DNA of 64,000 bases from Nocardia xishanensis NBRC 101358 (GTDB taxonomy: Bacteria > Actinomycetota > Actinomycetes > Mycobacteriales > Mycobacteriaceae), in the NCBI RefSeq assembly GCF_001613365.1, contig NZ_BDCF01000010.1, forward strand, positions 102,118-166,117, given 5' to 3'. The notes below the pieces were generated by a model. It worked only from the letters and a program-made list of their open reading frames with translations. It was not told the origin of the DNA and ran no database searches. This document shows, piece after piece, positions 36,011 to 46,009 of the stretch. How positions within the stretch are numbered: position 1 is the stretch's first letter; each line of letters begins with the position of its first letter. Both the position numbers and the translations under genes were made by a program.

Positions 36011-37444
36011 TCACAGCGGGATGTTCTTGTGGTGACTCTTGCGCGCCGGCGCGGCGGCCAGCGCGGCGGCGATGATGCTGCGGGTCTTGGCCGGGTCGAT
36101 GACCTCGTCCACCACGCCGATCGCGATGGCGCGCTCGACGCCGCCCGCGATCTTCTCGTGCTCGGCGGTGAGCCGCTCGTGCAGCGCCTCGCGCTCCTCC
36201 TCGGGCGCGGCGGCGAGTGCCTTCTTGTGCAGGATGCCGACCGCGGCCTTGGCGCCCATCACGGCCACCTCGGAACCCGGCCAGGCGTACACCGCGGTCG
36301 CGCCCAGCGAGCGGGCGTTCATGGCGATGTAGGCGCCGCCGTAGATCTTGCGGGTGACCAAGGTGACGCGCGGGACGCGGGCCTCGGCGAAGGCGTGCAG
36401 CAGCTTCGCGCCACGGCGCACAACGCCCTCCCACTCCTGGCCGACACCGGGCAGGTAGCCGGGCACGTCGGTGACGACGATCAGCGGAATGCCGAACGCG
36501 TCGCACAGCCGAACGAACCGGGCCGCCTTCTCGGCGCTCTCGGAGTTCAGGCAGCCACCGAGGCGCAGCGGGTTGTTGGCCAGCACACCGACGGTGCGTC
36601 CGCCGAGACGGCCGAGACCGACCACCATGCTGCGCGCGTAACCGGCCTGCAGTTCCTCGAACGAGGATTCGCCGTCGACGTTGTCGAGCAGTTCGTGCAC
36701 GATCGGCTTGACGTCGTAGGCCCGCTTGGCCGACTCCGGCAGCATCGCCTTCAGGTCGACGTCGCCGTGCGCGGCGGCGCCGAGGTCGAACTCGCCCTGC
36801 TCGGCGAACATCGACACCAGGCGGCGGGCGCGGTGCATGGCATCGGCCTCGTCGTCGGCGACGATGTGGCACACGCCGGACTTCTTGCCGTGGGTCTCCG
36901 GGCCGCCGAGGGTGGCCATGTCGACCTGCTCGCCGGTCACGCTGCGCACCACGTCGGGGCCGGTGACGAAGACCCGGCCCTCGGGGGCCATGATCACGAT
37001 GTCGGTGAGGGCGGGACCGTAGGCGGCGCCACCGGCGGCGAAGCCGAGCACCACCGAAATCTGCGGGACCAGGCCGGACGCGCGGACCATGGCCTCGAAG
37101 ACCAGACCGACCGCGTGCAGCGCCTCGACGCCCTCGGCGAGCCGGGCGCCGCCGGAGTGCCAGAGGCCGACGACGGGAACACCGGAGTCGATGGCCGTGT
37201 CGATCGCGTCGACGATGTGCTTGCAGCCCTCGACGCCCATCGCGCCGCCCATGACGGTGGCGTCGGAGCAGTAGGCCACGGTGCGGACGCCGTCCACCTC
37301 GCCGATGGCGGCGAGAACTCCGGACTTGTCACGCGGATGTAGCGGAAGAACGGTGCCGGGATCGAAGAAACGCTGGAGCCGGCCCAGCGGGTCACGCGGA
37401 TCGGTCGCAGTTTCTGGTTGAAACGCGGGTGCCATGATTGTCAT
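36011..37444 (-). CDS. accD6: Acyl-CoA carboxylase carboxyltransferase subunit (acetyl-CoA carboxylase)
   Basis: Beta subunit (477 residues) that transfers CO2 from biotin to acetyl-CoA or propionyl-CoA, making malonyl-CoA for FAS and FAS-II. Two crotonase-like halves are visible with their oxyanion loops: GFAAGGAAYGPAL near residue 140 and RKIYGGAYIAMN near residue 370. LGRLQRFFDPGTV and the C-terminal RKSHHKNIPL (PL C-terminus) match AccD6. The biotin subunit is encoded elsewhere. Last gene of the cluster after kasA, with a 122-base gap containing a hairpin; SD AGGAGA eight bases before the ATG. Confidence 0.95.
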   Translation of the reverse strand: MTIMAPAFQPETATDPRDPLGRLQRFFDPGTVLPLHPRDKSGVLAAIGEVDGVRTVAYCSDATVMGGAMGVEGCKHIVDAIDTAIDSGVPVVGLWHSGGARLAEGVEALHAVGLVFEAMVRASGLVPQISVVLGFAAGGAAYGPALTDIVIMAPEGRVFVTGPDVVRSVTGEQVDMATLGGPETHGKKSGVCHIVADDEADAMHRARRLVSMFAEQGEFDLGAAAHGDVDLKAMLPESAKRAYDVKPIVHELLDNVDGESSFEELQAGYARSMVVGLGRLGGRTVGVLANNPLRLGGCLNSESAEKAARFVRLCDAFGIPLIVVTDVPGYLPGVGQEWEGVVRRGAKLLHAFAEARVPRVTLVTRKIYGGAYIAMNARSLGATAVYAWPGSEVAVMGAKAAVGILHKKALAAAPEEEREALHERLTAEHEKIAGGVERAIAIGVVDEVIDPAKTRSIIAAALAAAPARKSHHKNIPL

Positions 37445-37500
37445 CGCGTTTTCTCCTCAATCAAGAGAGTGCCGCTACCGCGGCTGCGTATGTCGAACTC

Positions 37501-37538
37501 CGGTGGGGTCGAGCCAGTTCACTGGCCCGACCCCACCG
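37501..37538 (-). promoter_or_regulatory. Long hairpin in the kasA-accD6 gap
   Basis: CGGTGGGGTCG pairs with CGACCCCACCG (11 bp); after one mismatch GCCAG pairs with CTGGC around a TTCA loop. It has no U tract. It may partly stop transcription, protect the kasA mRNA end or set a lower accD6 level. Confidence 0.5.
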
Positions 37539-37566
37539 GGGCTCGTTGTTGCAGTCAGTCGTGCGG

Positions 37567-38817
37567 CTATGCGCGACCGAAGGCGAGCGCGACATTGTGC
37601 CCACCGAAACCGAACGAGTTGTTGATCGCGTACTCGATCTCCTGGCGGCGGGCTTCGCCCCGCACCACGTCCAGGTCGATCTCGGGGTCCTGGTTCTCCA
37701 GGTTCAGCGTCGGCGGGACGATGCCGTCCCGGATGCTGAGCACGGTCAGCACGGACTCGAGCGCGCCGACGGCGCCGATCGAGTGACCGAGCGCCGACTT
37801 GGGCGCGTACACCGACGGGTGGTTGCCGACGGCCTTGTTGATCGCGTTCGCTTCCGCGGTGTCGCCGATCGGCGTCGCGGTGGCGTGGGCGTTGATGTGG
37901 GTGATGTCCTGCTTGGACAGGCCAGCGGTCTGCATCGCGCGGGTCATCGCGCGGGCGGCGCCGGTGCCCTCGGGGTCGGGGGCGACCAGGTGGAAGCCGT
38001 CCGAGGTGATGCCTGCGCCGAGCAGGCGGGCGTGAATGGTGGCACCGCGCGCTTTGGCGTGCTCCTCGGTCTCGAGGGTCAGCAGCGCACCGGCCTCGCC
38101 GAAGACGAAGCCATCGCGGTCCTTGTCGAACGGACGCGACGCACCCTTGGGGTCGTCGTTGCGCGTGCTCATCGCACGCATCATGGAGAACGCCGCGATC
38201 GGCACCGAGTCGATGAAACCCTCGACGCCGCCGGTGACGACCATGTCGGCGTCACCCATCACGATCATCCGCCACGCGTTGGCGATGGCTTCCGAACCGG
38301 ACGAGCACGCCGAGACCGGAGTGACCACTCCTGCCCGGGCCTTCAGCTCGAGTCCGACGCAGGCCGACGGGCCGTTCGGCATGACCATCTGAACAGCGAG
38401 CGGCGAAATCTTGCGATAGCCGCCGTTCTTCAGCTTGTCGACCGAGTCGATGAGCGCGTCGCCGCCACCGAGACCGGTGCCGATCGCCACACCCAGACGG
38501 TCGGGATCGACCTCCGGGCTGCCCGCGTTCTTCCACACCTCGCGACCGAGGACGGTCGCGAGGCGCTCGACATAAGCCATGCGACGGATCTCGACCCTGC
38601 TCAGCAGGGTGTCGGGGTTGACCTTCAGGTGGCCGCCGATGCGGACCGGGAGGTCGTATTCCTCGATGAAGGAATCCTCGAGAACGTCGATGCCGCTCTC
38701 GCCGTTGAGGAGTCCCTTCCACGTCGCATCGACGTCGCCAGCGATCGACGTGGTCGCCGCAAGGCTCGTTACGACGACGTTGGGGAAGTTCCCGTTCAAG
38801 GTGGAAGGAGTGGTCAC
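37567..38817 (-). CDS. kasA: Beta-ketoacyl-ACP synthase of FAS-II
   Basis: Condensing enzyme (416 residues) that elongates AcpM-bound acyl chains with malonyl-AcpM, making meromycolate precursors. Nucleophile Cys171 in [10 protein letters not shown], His311 in NAHATATP, Lys340 and His345 in [10 protein letters not shown] share the numbering of M. tuberculosis KasA; the N-terminal ..[20 protein letters not shown] is also KasA-like. Only one such gene is present between acpM and accD6, against two (kasA, kasB) in M. tuberculosis, which fits the shorter mycolates of Nocardia. The GTG start lies ten bases after the acpM stop. Confidence 0.95.
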   Translation of the reverse strand: MTTPSTLNGNFPNVVVTSLAATTSIAGDVDATWKGLLNGESGIDVLEDSFIEEYDLPVRIGGHLKVNPDTLLSRVEIRRMAYVERLATVLGREVWKNAGSPEVDPDRLGVAIGTGLGGGDALIDSVDKLKNGGYRKISPLAVQMVMPNGPSACVGLELKARAGVVTPVSACSSGSEAIANAWRMIVMGDADMVVTGGVEGFIDSVPIAAFSMMRAMSTRNDDPKGASRPFDKDRDGFVFGEAGALLTLETEEHAKARGATIHARLLGAGITSDGFHLVAPDPEGTGAARAMTRAMQTAGLSKQDITHINAHATATPIGDTAEANAINKAVGNHPSVYAPKSALGHSIGAVGALESVLTVLSIRDGIVPPTLNLENQDPEIDLDVVRGEARRQEIEYAINNSFGFGGHNVALAFGRA

Positions 38818-38827
38818 TTTTTCGGCC

Positions 38828-39127
38828 CTACTCGGCGTCGAACTTGGCCTTGAGCTCCGCGGCCGCGTCAGCGTTCTCGGCCTCGAGCTTCTGGATGTAG
38901 GCGACAGCGTCGCCGACCGTCTTCAAGCTGGCCAGATCCTCGTCCGGGATCTTCACACCGTACTTGTCCTCGGTCTGCACAGCGATTTCGACCATGGACA
39001 GCGAGTCGATGTCCAGGTCATCGACGAAGGACTTCTCGATCGTCACCTCGGAGGGCTCGATACCCGTAACCTCTTCGATGATCTTGCCGAGTTCCTCGAC
39101 GATTTGTTCCTGGGTCAGAGCGGCCAC
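38828..39127 (-). CDS. acpM: Meromycolate extension acyl carrier protein
   Basis: Acyl carrier protein of 99 residues. The phosphopantetheine attachment site is Ser42 in [12 protein letters not shown], and the core from [20 protein letters not shown] through [13 protein letters not shown] is nearly the same as M. tuberculosis AcpM. The C-terminal extension ([18 protein letters not shown]) is shorter than in M. tuberculosis. GTG start with GGGAG seven bases upstream; a longer frame would add a Lys/Asn-rich leader peptide instead. The leader RNA is unusually A-rich. It carries acyl chains between FabD, KasA and the reductases. Confidence 0.95.
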   Translation of the reverse strand: MAALTQEQIVEELGKIIEEVTGIEPSEVTIEKSFVDDLDIDSLSMVEIAVQTEDKYGVKIPDEDLASLKTVGDAVAYIQKLEAENADAAAELKAKFDAE

Positions 39128-39251
39128 TTGGTGGCTCCCTTCTTCTACTTTGTAGGGCTTGTTCTTTTTGTTTTTCGGGCCGAGCACGCCGGTAGTTACC
39201 GTCGGTTCGGTCACGACCTCGCATTATTTCGATGCACGGTCGCGGAGAAAG

Positions 39252-40166
39252 CTAGCCGGAGGTCGTCAGTTCGGCCAACGCGGGGAGGTCTTCGGGCGTT
39301 TTCAGCGCCAGTGTCGGCGTGCCCTTCAGTTCTCGTTTCGCGATGCCGACCAACGTTCCGGCCGGTGGCAACTCCGCCACCGCCGAGACACCCGCCTGCC
39401 GGACGGTCTCGGTGCACAGATCCCAGCGCACGGGTCGGGTGACCTGCGCGGCGAGCTTGTCGATCGCGTCCTGACCCGAGGCCACCGGCTGCCCGTCGAA
39501 GTTCGACAGCAGCACCCGGGCCGGATCGTTCGGCGTGATCTTGGCGATGGCCTCCGCGACCGCGTCCTGGGCCGGAGCCATGAACGCGGTGTGGAAGGCG
39601 CCCGCCACGGGCAGCGCCCGAACCCGCGCCTTTTCCGGCGGGTTCGCGGCGAGCTCCGCGAGGGCGTCCAGCTTGCCCGCGGCCACGATCTGGCCCACCG
39701 CGTTGCGGTTGGCCGGAACGAGGTCCAGTTCCGCGAGTCGCTCGAGGACGGCGGCTTCGTCGCCGCCGAGTACCGCGGACATTCCGGTCGGCTCCAGCGC
39801 GCACGCCTTGGCCATCTCCGCACCGCGGATAGCGGCCAGGCTCACGGCCTCGTCCGGGCTGATCACGCCGGCCACAGCGGCTGCGGCGAACTCGCCGACC
39901 GAGTGTCCGGCGATGATCGTAGCGGCCGGCAGCGAATCCTCGTCGATTTCGGCATAGGCCAGCAGCGCTGCCGCGACCACCAGCGGTTGGGTCACCGCGG
40001 TGTCGACGATCTCCTCGGCCGTCGCGGTGGTGCCGAGACGAACCAAGTCCAGGCCGGAGGCCTTGGACCACTGGGCGAGGCGATCATTCGCGCCGGGAAG
40101 GTCGAGCCAAGGCGCGAGCATGCCGGGTGTCTGGGACCCCTGTCCAGGGGCGAACAACGCGATCAC
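39252..40166 (-). CDS. fabD: Malonyl-CoA:ACP transacylase
   Basis: Loads malonyl groups from malonyl-CoA onto AcpM. 304 residues. The start MIALFAPGQGSQTPGML contains the GQGSQ oxyanion motif; the nucleophile is Ser89 in GHSVGEFAAA; the catalytic His is in AGAFHTAFM and the substrate Arg in AIRGAEM. GTG start. First gene of the FAS-II run, 128 bases after mabR with a palindromic operator candidate between them. A 124-base gap separates it from acpM. Confidence 0.95.
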   Translation of the reverse strand: MIALFAPGQGSQTPGMLAPWLDLPGANDRLAQWSKASGLDLVRLGTTATAEEIVDTAVTQPLVVAAALLAYAEIDEDSLPAATIIAGHSVGEFAAAAVAGVISPDEAVSLAAIRGAEMAKACALEPTGMSAVLGGDEAAVLERLAELDLVPANRNAVGQIVAAGKLDALAELAANPPEKARVRALPVAGAFHTAFMAPAQDAVAEAIAKITPNDPARVLLSNFDGQPVASGQDAIDKLAAQVTRPVRWDLCTETVRQAGVSAVAELPPAGTLVGIAKRELKGTPTLALKTPEDLPALAELTTSG

Positions 40167-40232
40167 GTCTCTAAGAAAACACTGTGAGCCCCGCCGCACG
40201 AGATGTCGGCGCGAATGAAGCTTTCCGACGCC

Positions 40233-40253
40233 TTTTGTGGGGGTCCCACAAAA
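40233..40253 (-). promoter_or_regulatory. Palindrome upstream of fabD, probable MabR operator
   Basis: TTTTGTGGG, GGT, CCCACAAAA: perfect 9-bp arms, i.e. TTTTGT-N9-ACAAAA, 67 bases before the fabD start and directly after mabR. I recall a dyad of this TTTTGT/ACAAAA kind in the mycobacterial fasII promoter as the MabR target; the exact match should be checked. Confidence 0.65.
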
Positions 40254-40294
40254 TCCCACGTGGGCCGACCCGATCGACCGACTGCCCTCCGGCG

Positions 40295-41626
40295 TTACAG
40301 CCCTTCGTGACCGATCGGAATCGGAGTTGCCTCTGGGGTCGGTGTTGACGATTCGTTACGTGTTCGTGTCAAACGACCCACCGTTGCTGCGATACGAAGC
40401 ACGTAAGCGTCCCTCGGATTCATGGGATCACGCCCGGTGACTTCAGCGATCCGTTTGAGTCGGTAGCGAACCGTATTTGGATGGACGTACAGCTGACGGG
40501 CACACGTCTCGACCGCTCCCCCGCAATCCAGATAGGCGTCGAGGGTGTCGGCAAGCGCCGATCCAGCGGCGGCCAACGGGAGGACAAGATACTCGTTCAG
40601 CGCGTCGATCGCACCTCGATCACCCAACAACGCGCGTTCGGGTAACAACTCGGCCGCGTGCACCGGCCGCGGCGCCCCCCGCCAGCCCACCACGGCCTCC
40701 ATGCCCGCCAGCGCCTCGACGGCGCTCGCGTGCGCGGCGCCGAGCGTGCGGGTGGTCGGCCCGATGACCACGGGACCGTCGGAGAACACCTCGGCGAGCA
40801 GGTCGGCCAGGAATGGCGAGACGTACCCGGCGTCGCCGAGATGCCCGCTCACCACCATGACCAACCGGGTGCCCTGCACGACCGCGAGCGCCGCCCGCCC
40901 GTGCCGCGCCGCGATGGCGTGCACCGAACCGACGGACGAGACGCCCTGCTCCCCCGGCGGCGTGCCGACCAGGACGGTGGCGGGCGCGGTGGCGTCCCAG
41001 TTCAACGTGGCGGCCCTGGACAGCATGTCCGGGCCGGTATCGCCGCGCACCACCGCGTCCACCACGAGCGCCTCGAGGCGGGTGTCCCACGCGCCGCGCG
41101 ATTCCGCGGCGCTGGCGTACACCGAGGCGGCCGCGAAACCGAGCTCGCGCCCGTATCGCAGCACCGCCTCGGTGAGCGCGACCAGCTGCCGGTCGTTGCG
41201 GGCGAGCGCGGGCAGCCACTGTTCGAAGAACTCCATGGCCACGCGGACCATGTCGACGGTCTGGCGCAGCGTCAGCCGCCGCGCCAGATCCTGCGGGATC
41301 ACCTGGAAGGCGTCCAGGCTGAACCGGATGTCGCTGTCCGGATCCTGCAGCCATTCCAGGAAGTTCACCACCGCGGTCTGCACCAGCATCTGGACGCCCG
41401 CGCGCTGCGCGGCGTCCAGATCGGCGAAGAACGGCAACCGATCCTGCATCGACCCGACCGCCTCGGTGGACAGTCGTCCCGAGAACTGCTTCACCCGTTT
41501 GAGCAGTGTGTCCGGGAGCGGGTCGCGATTCTGCCGGTTCGGAGAGAGCGCGCCGGTAGGCAGATACACCTCGTGCTCGGAGGAGCCTTCGGAGATCCGA
41601 CGGGGCCGCGGCGGTTTACGTTCCAC
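40295..41626 (-). CDS. mabR: PucR-type transcriptional regulator of the FAS-II cluster
   Basis: A 443-residue regulator corresponding to Rv2242 (MabR) in position and form. The central GGDEF-like/PucR region is followed by the C-terminal helix-turn-helix: LDAYLDCGGAVETCARQLYV then HPNTVRYRLKRIAEVTG. MabR controls the fasII genes in response to long-chain acyl-CoA in mycobacteria. GTG start. It begins 14 bases after aceE, on the same strand, so pyruvate dehydrogenase and the regulator are probably cotranscribed, and its product should bind the palindrome just downstream, before fabD. Confidence 0.92.
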   Translation of the reverse strand: MERKPPRPRRISEGSSEHEVYLPTGALSPNRQNRDPLPDTLLKRVKQFSGRLSTEAVGSMQDRLPFFADLDAAQRAGVQMLVQTAVVNFLEWLQDPDSDIRFSLDAFQVIPQDLARRLTLRQTVDMVRVAMEFFEQWLPALARNDRQLVALTEAVLRYGRELGFAAASVYASAAESRGAWDTRLEALVVDAVVRGDTGPDMLSRAATLNWDATAPATVLVGTPPGEQGVSSVGSVHAIAARHGRAALAVVQGTRLVMVVSGHLGDAGYVSPFLADLLAEVFSDGPVVIGPTTRTLGAAHASAVEALAGMEAVVGWRGAPRPVHAAELLPERALLGDRGAIDALNEYLVLPLAAAGSALADTLDAYLDCGGAVETCARQLYVHPNTVRYRLKRIAEVTGRDPMNPRDAYVLRIAATVGRLTRTRNESSTPTPEATPIPIGHEGL

Positions 41627-41640
41627 GATCCAATATTCCG

Positions 41641-44559
41641 CTATGCCAGGTCTTCGTCCGAACCCACCGCCGCCTTCGGCGCGGCGTCCACGTCATCGAT
41701 CCGATACTTCGCGGCGGCCTCGACCGCCTTGGCCGGGTCGATCTTGCCGGTTCGGCCGAGACCGGCCAGTGCCGCGACCGCGATCGACTGCGCGTCGACA
41801 TTGAAGACACGCCGCGCGGCGGGGCGGGTGTCGGAGAAGCCGAACCCGTCCGTGCCGAGCGTGGTGAAATCGCCGGGCACCCACTTGCGCACCTGATCGG
41901 GCACGGCGCGCATCCAGTCCGTCGCGGCGACGTACGGGCCTTCGGCCCGCGACAGCGCCTCGGTGACGTACGGGACGCCCGGGTCCTCGCCCGGCTTGCG
42001 CAGCGCAGCGATCTCCTTGACCAGCGCCTCCTTGCGGAGCTCACCCCACGAGGTCACCGACCAGACATCAGCCTGCACACCCCACTCCTCGGCGAGCAGC
42101 GCCTGCGCGCGCAGGCCGTCGGGCACCGTGACACCGGAGACCAGGATCTGGGCGCGCACGTCGCCCTCGCCGCCGCGCCGGTACAGGTACAGACCCTTGA
42201 GCAGGCCCGCGACGTCCAGGTCGTCCGGCTCGGCCGGCTGCTGGTACGGCTCGTTGTAGAGGGTGATGTAGTAGAAGATGTCCTCGCCGCCGAAGGTGTC
42301 GGTGTCCGGCCGCTCCATGGGCTCGGTGCCCGGCAGCGCGGCCTGATGCGGCGGTGTGACGCCGCCGCCGTACATCCGGCGCAGACCGTCGCGCACGATG
42401 TGAGCGATCTCGAAGGCGAAGGCCGGATCGTAGGTCACCACAGCGGGATTGGTCGATGCGAGCAGCAACGAGTGGCCGTCGTTGTGCTGCAGGCCCTCAC
42501 CGGTCAGCGTGGTTCGCCCGGCGGTTGCTCCGAGCACGAACCCGCGCGCGAGCTGATCCGAGGCCGCCCACAGTCCGTCGCCGGTGCGCTGGAAACCGAA
42601 CATCGAGTAGAAGATGTACAGCGGGATCATCGGCTCGCCGTGCGTCGCGTAGGACGTGCCCGCCGCGGTGAACGACGCCGTCGAACCGGCCTCGTTGATG
42701 CCCTCGTGCAGGATCTGCCCGATCGTGCTCTCTTTGTAAGCAAGCATCAATTCGGCGTCGACCGATGTGTACAACTGGCCGTTGCGGTTGTAGATCTTCA
42801 ACGAAGGGAACCACGAGTCCATACCGAACGTACGGGCCTCGTCGGGAATGATCGGCACAATTCGCTTGCCGATCTCCTTGTCCCGCAACAGTTCCTTCAT
42901 CAGGCGCACCAGCGCCATCGTGGTGGCAACGTTCTGCTTGCCCGAGCCCTTGCGCACCGAGCGGTATGCCTCGTCGCCCGGGAGTTGCAGCGGCTTAGCC
43001 ATGCTGCGCCGCTCGGGCAGGAAACCGCCGAGCGCCTGGCGTCGGTCGAGCATGTACTGGATCTCGCGTGCCTCCATGCCGGGGTGGTAGTACGGCGGCA
43101 GGTACGGATCCTTCTCCAGCTCGGCGTCGGAGATCGGGATGCGCTGCAGATCGCGGAAGTCCTTGAGGTCCTGCAACGTCAGCTTCTTCATCTGGTGCGT
43201 GGCGTTGCGGCCCTCGAAGTGCTTGCCGAGGGTGTAGCCCTTGATGGTCTTGGCCAGGATCACCGTCGGCTGACCCTTGTGCGCCATCGCGGCGGCGTAG
43301 GCGGCATACACCTTGCGGTAGTCGTGGCCGCCGCGCTTGAGATTCCAGATGTCCTGATCGGACATGTTCTGCACGAGCGCCTTTGTGCGGGGGTCGCGGC
43401 CGAAGAAGTGGTCGCGAACATACGCGCCGTCGTTGGCCTTATAGGTCTGGTAATCACCGTCGGGCGTGGTGTTCATCAAGTTCACCAGCGCGCCGTCGCG
43501 ATCGGCGCCGAGCAGCGCGTCCCACTCGCGGCCCCAGATCACCTTGATGACGTTCCAGCCCGCGCCGCGGAAGAACGACTCCAGCTCCTGGATGATCTTG
43601 CCGTTTCCGCGCACCGGACCGTCGAGGCGCTGCAGGTTGCAGTTCACCACGAAGGTCAGGTTGTCCAGGCCCTCCATGGCGGCCACGTGCGCCAGGCCGC
43701 GCGACTCCGGCTCGTCCATCTCGCCGTCGCCGAGGAACGCCCAGACGTGCTGGTCCGAGGTGTCCTTGATGCCGCGGTCGTTCAGGTAGTGGTTGAACCG
43801 CGCCTGGTAGATGGCGTTCATCGGGCCGAGACCCATGGACACGGTCGGGAATTCCCAGAAGTTGTTCAGCAGCCGCGGGTGCGGGTAGGAGGGCAGCCCG
43901 TGGCCGAGGCCGCCGTGGCTGTACTCCTGCCGGAAGCCGTCCATCTGGTCGGTGCTGAGCCTGCCTTCCAGGAAGGCGCGCGCGTAGATGCCGGGCGAGG
44001 CGTGACCCTGGATGAAGATCTGATCGCCGCCGCCGGCATGGTTCTTGCCGCGGAAGAAGTGGTTGAAGCCCACCTCGTAGAGCGCCGCGGAGGAGGCGTA
44101 GGTCGAGATGTGGCCGCCGACGCCGATGCCGGGGCGCTGCGCGCGGTGCACCATGATCGCCGCGTTCCAGCGAATCCAGGCCCGGTAGCGCCGCTCCACC
44201 TCCTCGTCGCCGGGGAACCACGGCTCGTTCTCGGTGGGGATCGTGTTGACATAGTCGGTGGAAGTCAGCGACGGGATGGCAATCCGGCGTTCACCGGCCC
44301 GCTCGAGCAGGCGCAACATCAGATAGCGGGCCCGGCCCGGGCCCTCGCGATCGAGCATCTCGTCGAAGGACTCGAGCCACTCGCTCGTCTCCTCCGGATC
44401 GATGTCAGGCAGGTAGGACGCCACCCCTTCGCGGATCACCCGCACACGTCCACCCGACTGCGGCTGCGAACCATTGGATTCGCGTCCGGCTTCGGGAGCG
44501 GGGGCGGCGGTGTTTTCAGCGGATTTCGCTGAAATGGAAGAGTCGATCAGGTCGGTCAA
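41641..44559 (-). CDS. aceE: Pyruvate dehydrogenase E1 component (homodimeric)
   Basis: The thiamine-diphosphate-dependent E1 of the pyruvate dehydrogenase complex, making acetyl-CoA together with lipoyl subunits encoded elsewhere. 972 residues. The TPP motif is [20 protein letters not shown] to VNCNLQ; the N-terminal [40 protein letters not shown] and [16 protein letters not shown] are those of AceE. The TTG start is preferred because AGGAG lies five bases upstream; an ATG 27 bases earlier is the alternative. It precedes mabR and the FAS-II genes, for which it supplies acetyl units. Confidence 0.96.
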   Translation of the reverse strand: MTDLIDSSISAKSAENTAAPAPEAGRESNGSQPQSGGRVRVIREGVASYLPDIDPEETSEWLESFDEMLDREGPGRARYLMLRLLERAGERRIAIPSLTSTDYVNTIPTENEPWFPGDEEVERRYRAWIRWNAAIMVHRAQRPGIGVGGHISTYASSAALYEVGFNHFFRGKNHAGGGDQIFIQGHASPGIYARAFLEGRLSTDQMDGFRQEYSHGGLGHGLPSYPHPRLLNNFWEFPTVSMGLGPMNAIYQARFNHYLNDRGIKDTSDQHVWAFLGDGEMDEPESRGLAHVAAMEGLDNLTFVVNCNLQRLDGPVRGNGKIIQELESFFRGAGWNVIKVIWGREWDALLGADRDGALVNLMNTTPDGDYQTYKANDGAYVRDHFFGRDPRTKALVQNMSDQDIWNLKRGGHDYRKVYAAYAAAMAHKGQPTVILAKTIKGYTLGKHFEGRNATHQMKKLTLQDLKDFRDLQRIPISDAELEKDPYLPPYYHPGMEAREIQYMLDRRQALGGFLPERRSMAKPLQLPGDEAYRSVRKGSGKQNVATTMALVRLMKELLRDKEIGKRIVPIIPDEARTFGMDSWFPSLKIYNRNGQLYTSVDAELMLAYKESTIGQILHEGINEAGSTASFTAAGTSYATHGEPMIPLYIFYSMFGFQRTGDGLWAASDQLARGFVLGATAGRTTLTGEGLQHNDGHSLLLASTNPAVVTYDPAFAFEIAHIVRDGLRRMYGGGVTPPHQAALPGTEPMERPDTDTFGGEDIFYYITLYNEPYQQPAEPDDLDVAGLLKGLYLYRRGGEGDVRAQILVSGVTVPDGLRAQALLAEEWGVQADVWSVTSWGELRKEALVKEIAALRKPGEDPGVPYVTEALSRAEGPYVAATDWMRAVPDQVRKWVPGDFTTLGTDGFGFSDTRPAARRVFNVDAQSIAVAALAGLGRTGKIDPAKAVEAAAKYRIDDVDAAPKAAVGSDEDLA

Positions 44560-44839
44560 ATCTGCTCCTCGTACAGGGGTGGACATGCTGTGGCGTCTGT
44601 TTCCCCGGGCGGGCGCGCTGTGGTGGGCGGACCACCCGTTACGTAAGGTTCGGGCGCACCCTCCATCCTTGCCGAGGATGCGTCCCAGGTCATCATGTCA
44701 GCAGGAAATCCAGTACCGTTTGCAGGAAACTGGTTACTCCCCAGTTGCCCCGGCAAGCGCCGGGAATCGGGCGTCGCTCAGCCGCCTGAGCACCTGTTTT
44801 TCGATGACCGCCGATGGACGACTGAGAGCGGGGAGGACG

Positions 44840-45397
44840 ATGAAGCTGCTGAACCCACGCGGGTTCGGATTGGTGTGCGCGACCGCTGCCGTCGCAGCCG
44901 GATTGACGGTCTCGGGCTGCGCCGATCGGGTAGCGGGAAACGCCTATCCGAACACGTCGGAGCTGGCCGCGTACAAAACCGAGGCGGCGGCATCGTCGGC
45001 CGCGGCCACCTCCTCACGGCGGGCGGCGGCGCAAACCCAGGCGATCACCGACAACTGCGCGCAGTTCCCCACCGTCACCGGCGCGGGCGTGGTGAGCTAC
45101 AACGCCTTCGTCGACGCGCACGACGCCAACGCGCCCGACTACGCCGCGAAGCGCGACGCCGCCGCGCAAACACTCGAGGACGCCGCGACGAAGGTGGAAA
45201 CCGGAGTGAACACCGCCGCGGAGCCGCTGCCGCCGGAGCTGGTCGCGAAATTCAACGAATACGTCGCCGCCGCACGCGCGTTGGCCGCGGAGACCCGCAC
45301 CATGACCTACACCGCGCCCGTCGGCGCGCTCAACGAGGCGAGCAAGCGGGTGAACGACGCGCGCAACGCGGTCCGCGACGCGTGCCCGAAACGCTGA
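44840..45397 (+). CDS. Lipoprotein (Rv2240c-like position)
   Basis: A 185-residue lipoprotein, divergent from aceE. Signal peptide MKLLNPRGFGLVCATAAVAA ends in the lipobox VSGC (Cys27). The mature part is Ala-rich and largely helical (AAASSAAATSSRRAAAQTQA, AAKRDAAAQTLEDAATKVET), with one Cys in DNCAQF and one in RDACPKR near the end. In M. tuberculosis a secreted protein occupies the same place. A GGGAGG lies three bases before the ATG. The 280-base gap to aceE holds both promoters, and a small AACTGG/CCAGTT palindrome at 44728-44746 of unknown meaning. Confidence 0.8.
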   Translation: MKLLNPRGFGLVCATAAVAAGLTVSGCADRVAGNAYPNTSELAAYKTEAAASSAAATSSRRAAAQTQAITDNCAQFPTVTGAGVVSYNAFVDAHDANAPDYAAKRDAAAQTLEDAATKVETGVNTAAEPLPPELVAKFNEYVAAARALAAETRTMTYTAPVGALNEASKRVNDARNAVRDACPKR

Positions 45398-45513
45398 CGA
45401 CACGGCGTCCGACGCGACATTCGGTGATCATTTCGGCCGATCGGCTTGCGCTCGAGCCGATAACCATGTTCGCTTGCAACTATCTACTGTCGGGAGTTGA
45501 GGAGGACACCACC

Positions 45514-45936
45514 GTGGTCGCCGCGGCGGACGCGCAGAACTACGCTCAGAAGCTTGGCATTACACACGGCTTGGTTGTCCAGGAGCTGGGCTGGGACGAG
45601 GATACCGACGACGACCTGAGGGCCGATGTCGAGGACGCCAGCGGTAGTGAGATGGTCGACGAGGACTCCGACGAGGTCGTCGACGCTGTACTGCTGTGGT
45701 GGCGAGACGGGGACGGCGATCTGGCCGACGAGCTGATGGAGGTCATCAGCCCACTGGCCGACGACGGGTTCATCTGGGTCCTCACACCCAAGACCGGCCA
45801 GCCTGGTCATGTCGACCCGAGCGAGATCGCCGAAGCAGCGCCGACCGCCGGTCTCACCCAGACTTCGGCGATCAGCCTCGGCGCCTGGATCGGCAGCAGA
45901 CTGGTACAGCCGAAGGCTCCGTCGAAGCAGCGCTGA
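45514..45936 (+). CDS. DUF3052 family protein
   Basis: A 140-residue conserved actinobacterial protein (DUF3052), very acidic in its middle: VQELGWDEDTDDDLRADVED and DEDSDEVVDAVLLWWRDGDG. VLTPKTGQPGHVDPSEIAEA is a conserved end. M. tuberculosis has the same gene between aceE and ahpE (Rv2239c). The GTG start, eight bases after GGAGG, reproduces the usual N-terminus MVAAADAQNYAQKLG; an ATG 48 bases upstream is less likely. Function unknown; the conserved context suggests a link with central carbon or lipid metabolism. Confidence 0.9.
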   Translation: MVAAADAQNYAQKLGITHGLVVQELGWDEDTDDDLRADVEDASGSEMVDEDSDEVVDAVLLWWRDGDGDLADELMEVISPLADDGFIWVLTPKTGQPGHVDPSEIAEAAPTAGLTQTSAISLGAWIGSRLVQPKAPSKQR

Positions 45937-46009
45937 GCCTTTCGCTATGGTTTCGCCGGGCGGTGTTACCGCCGCCCGGTGGAGACCCGAACCGATGGAG
46001 GATTCGCGT

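Noticed and set aside
36029..37342. 437-codon plus-strand frame opposite accD6
   Set aside because: Opposite strand of a clearly identified carboxyltransferase; Gly/Asp/His-rich pseudo-sequence only.
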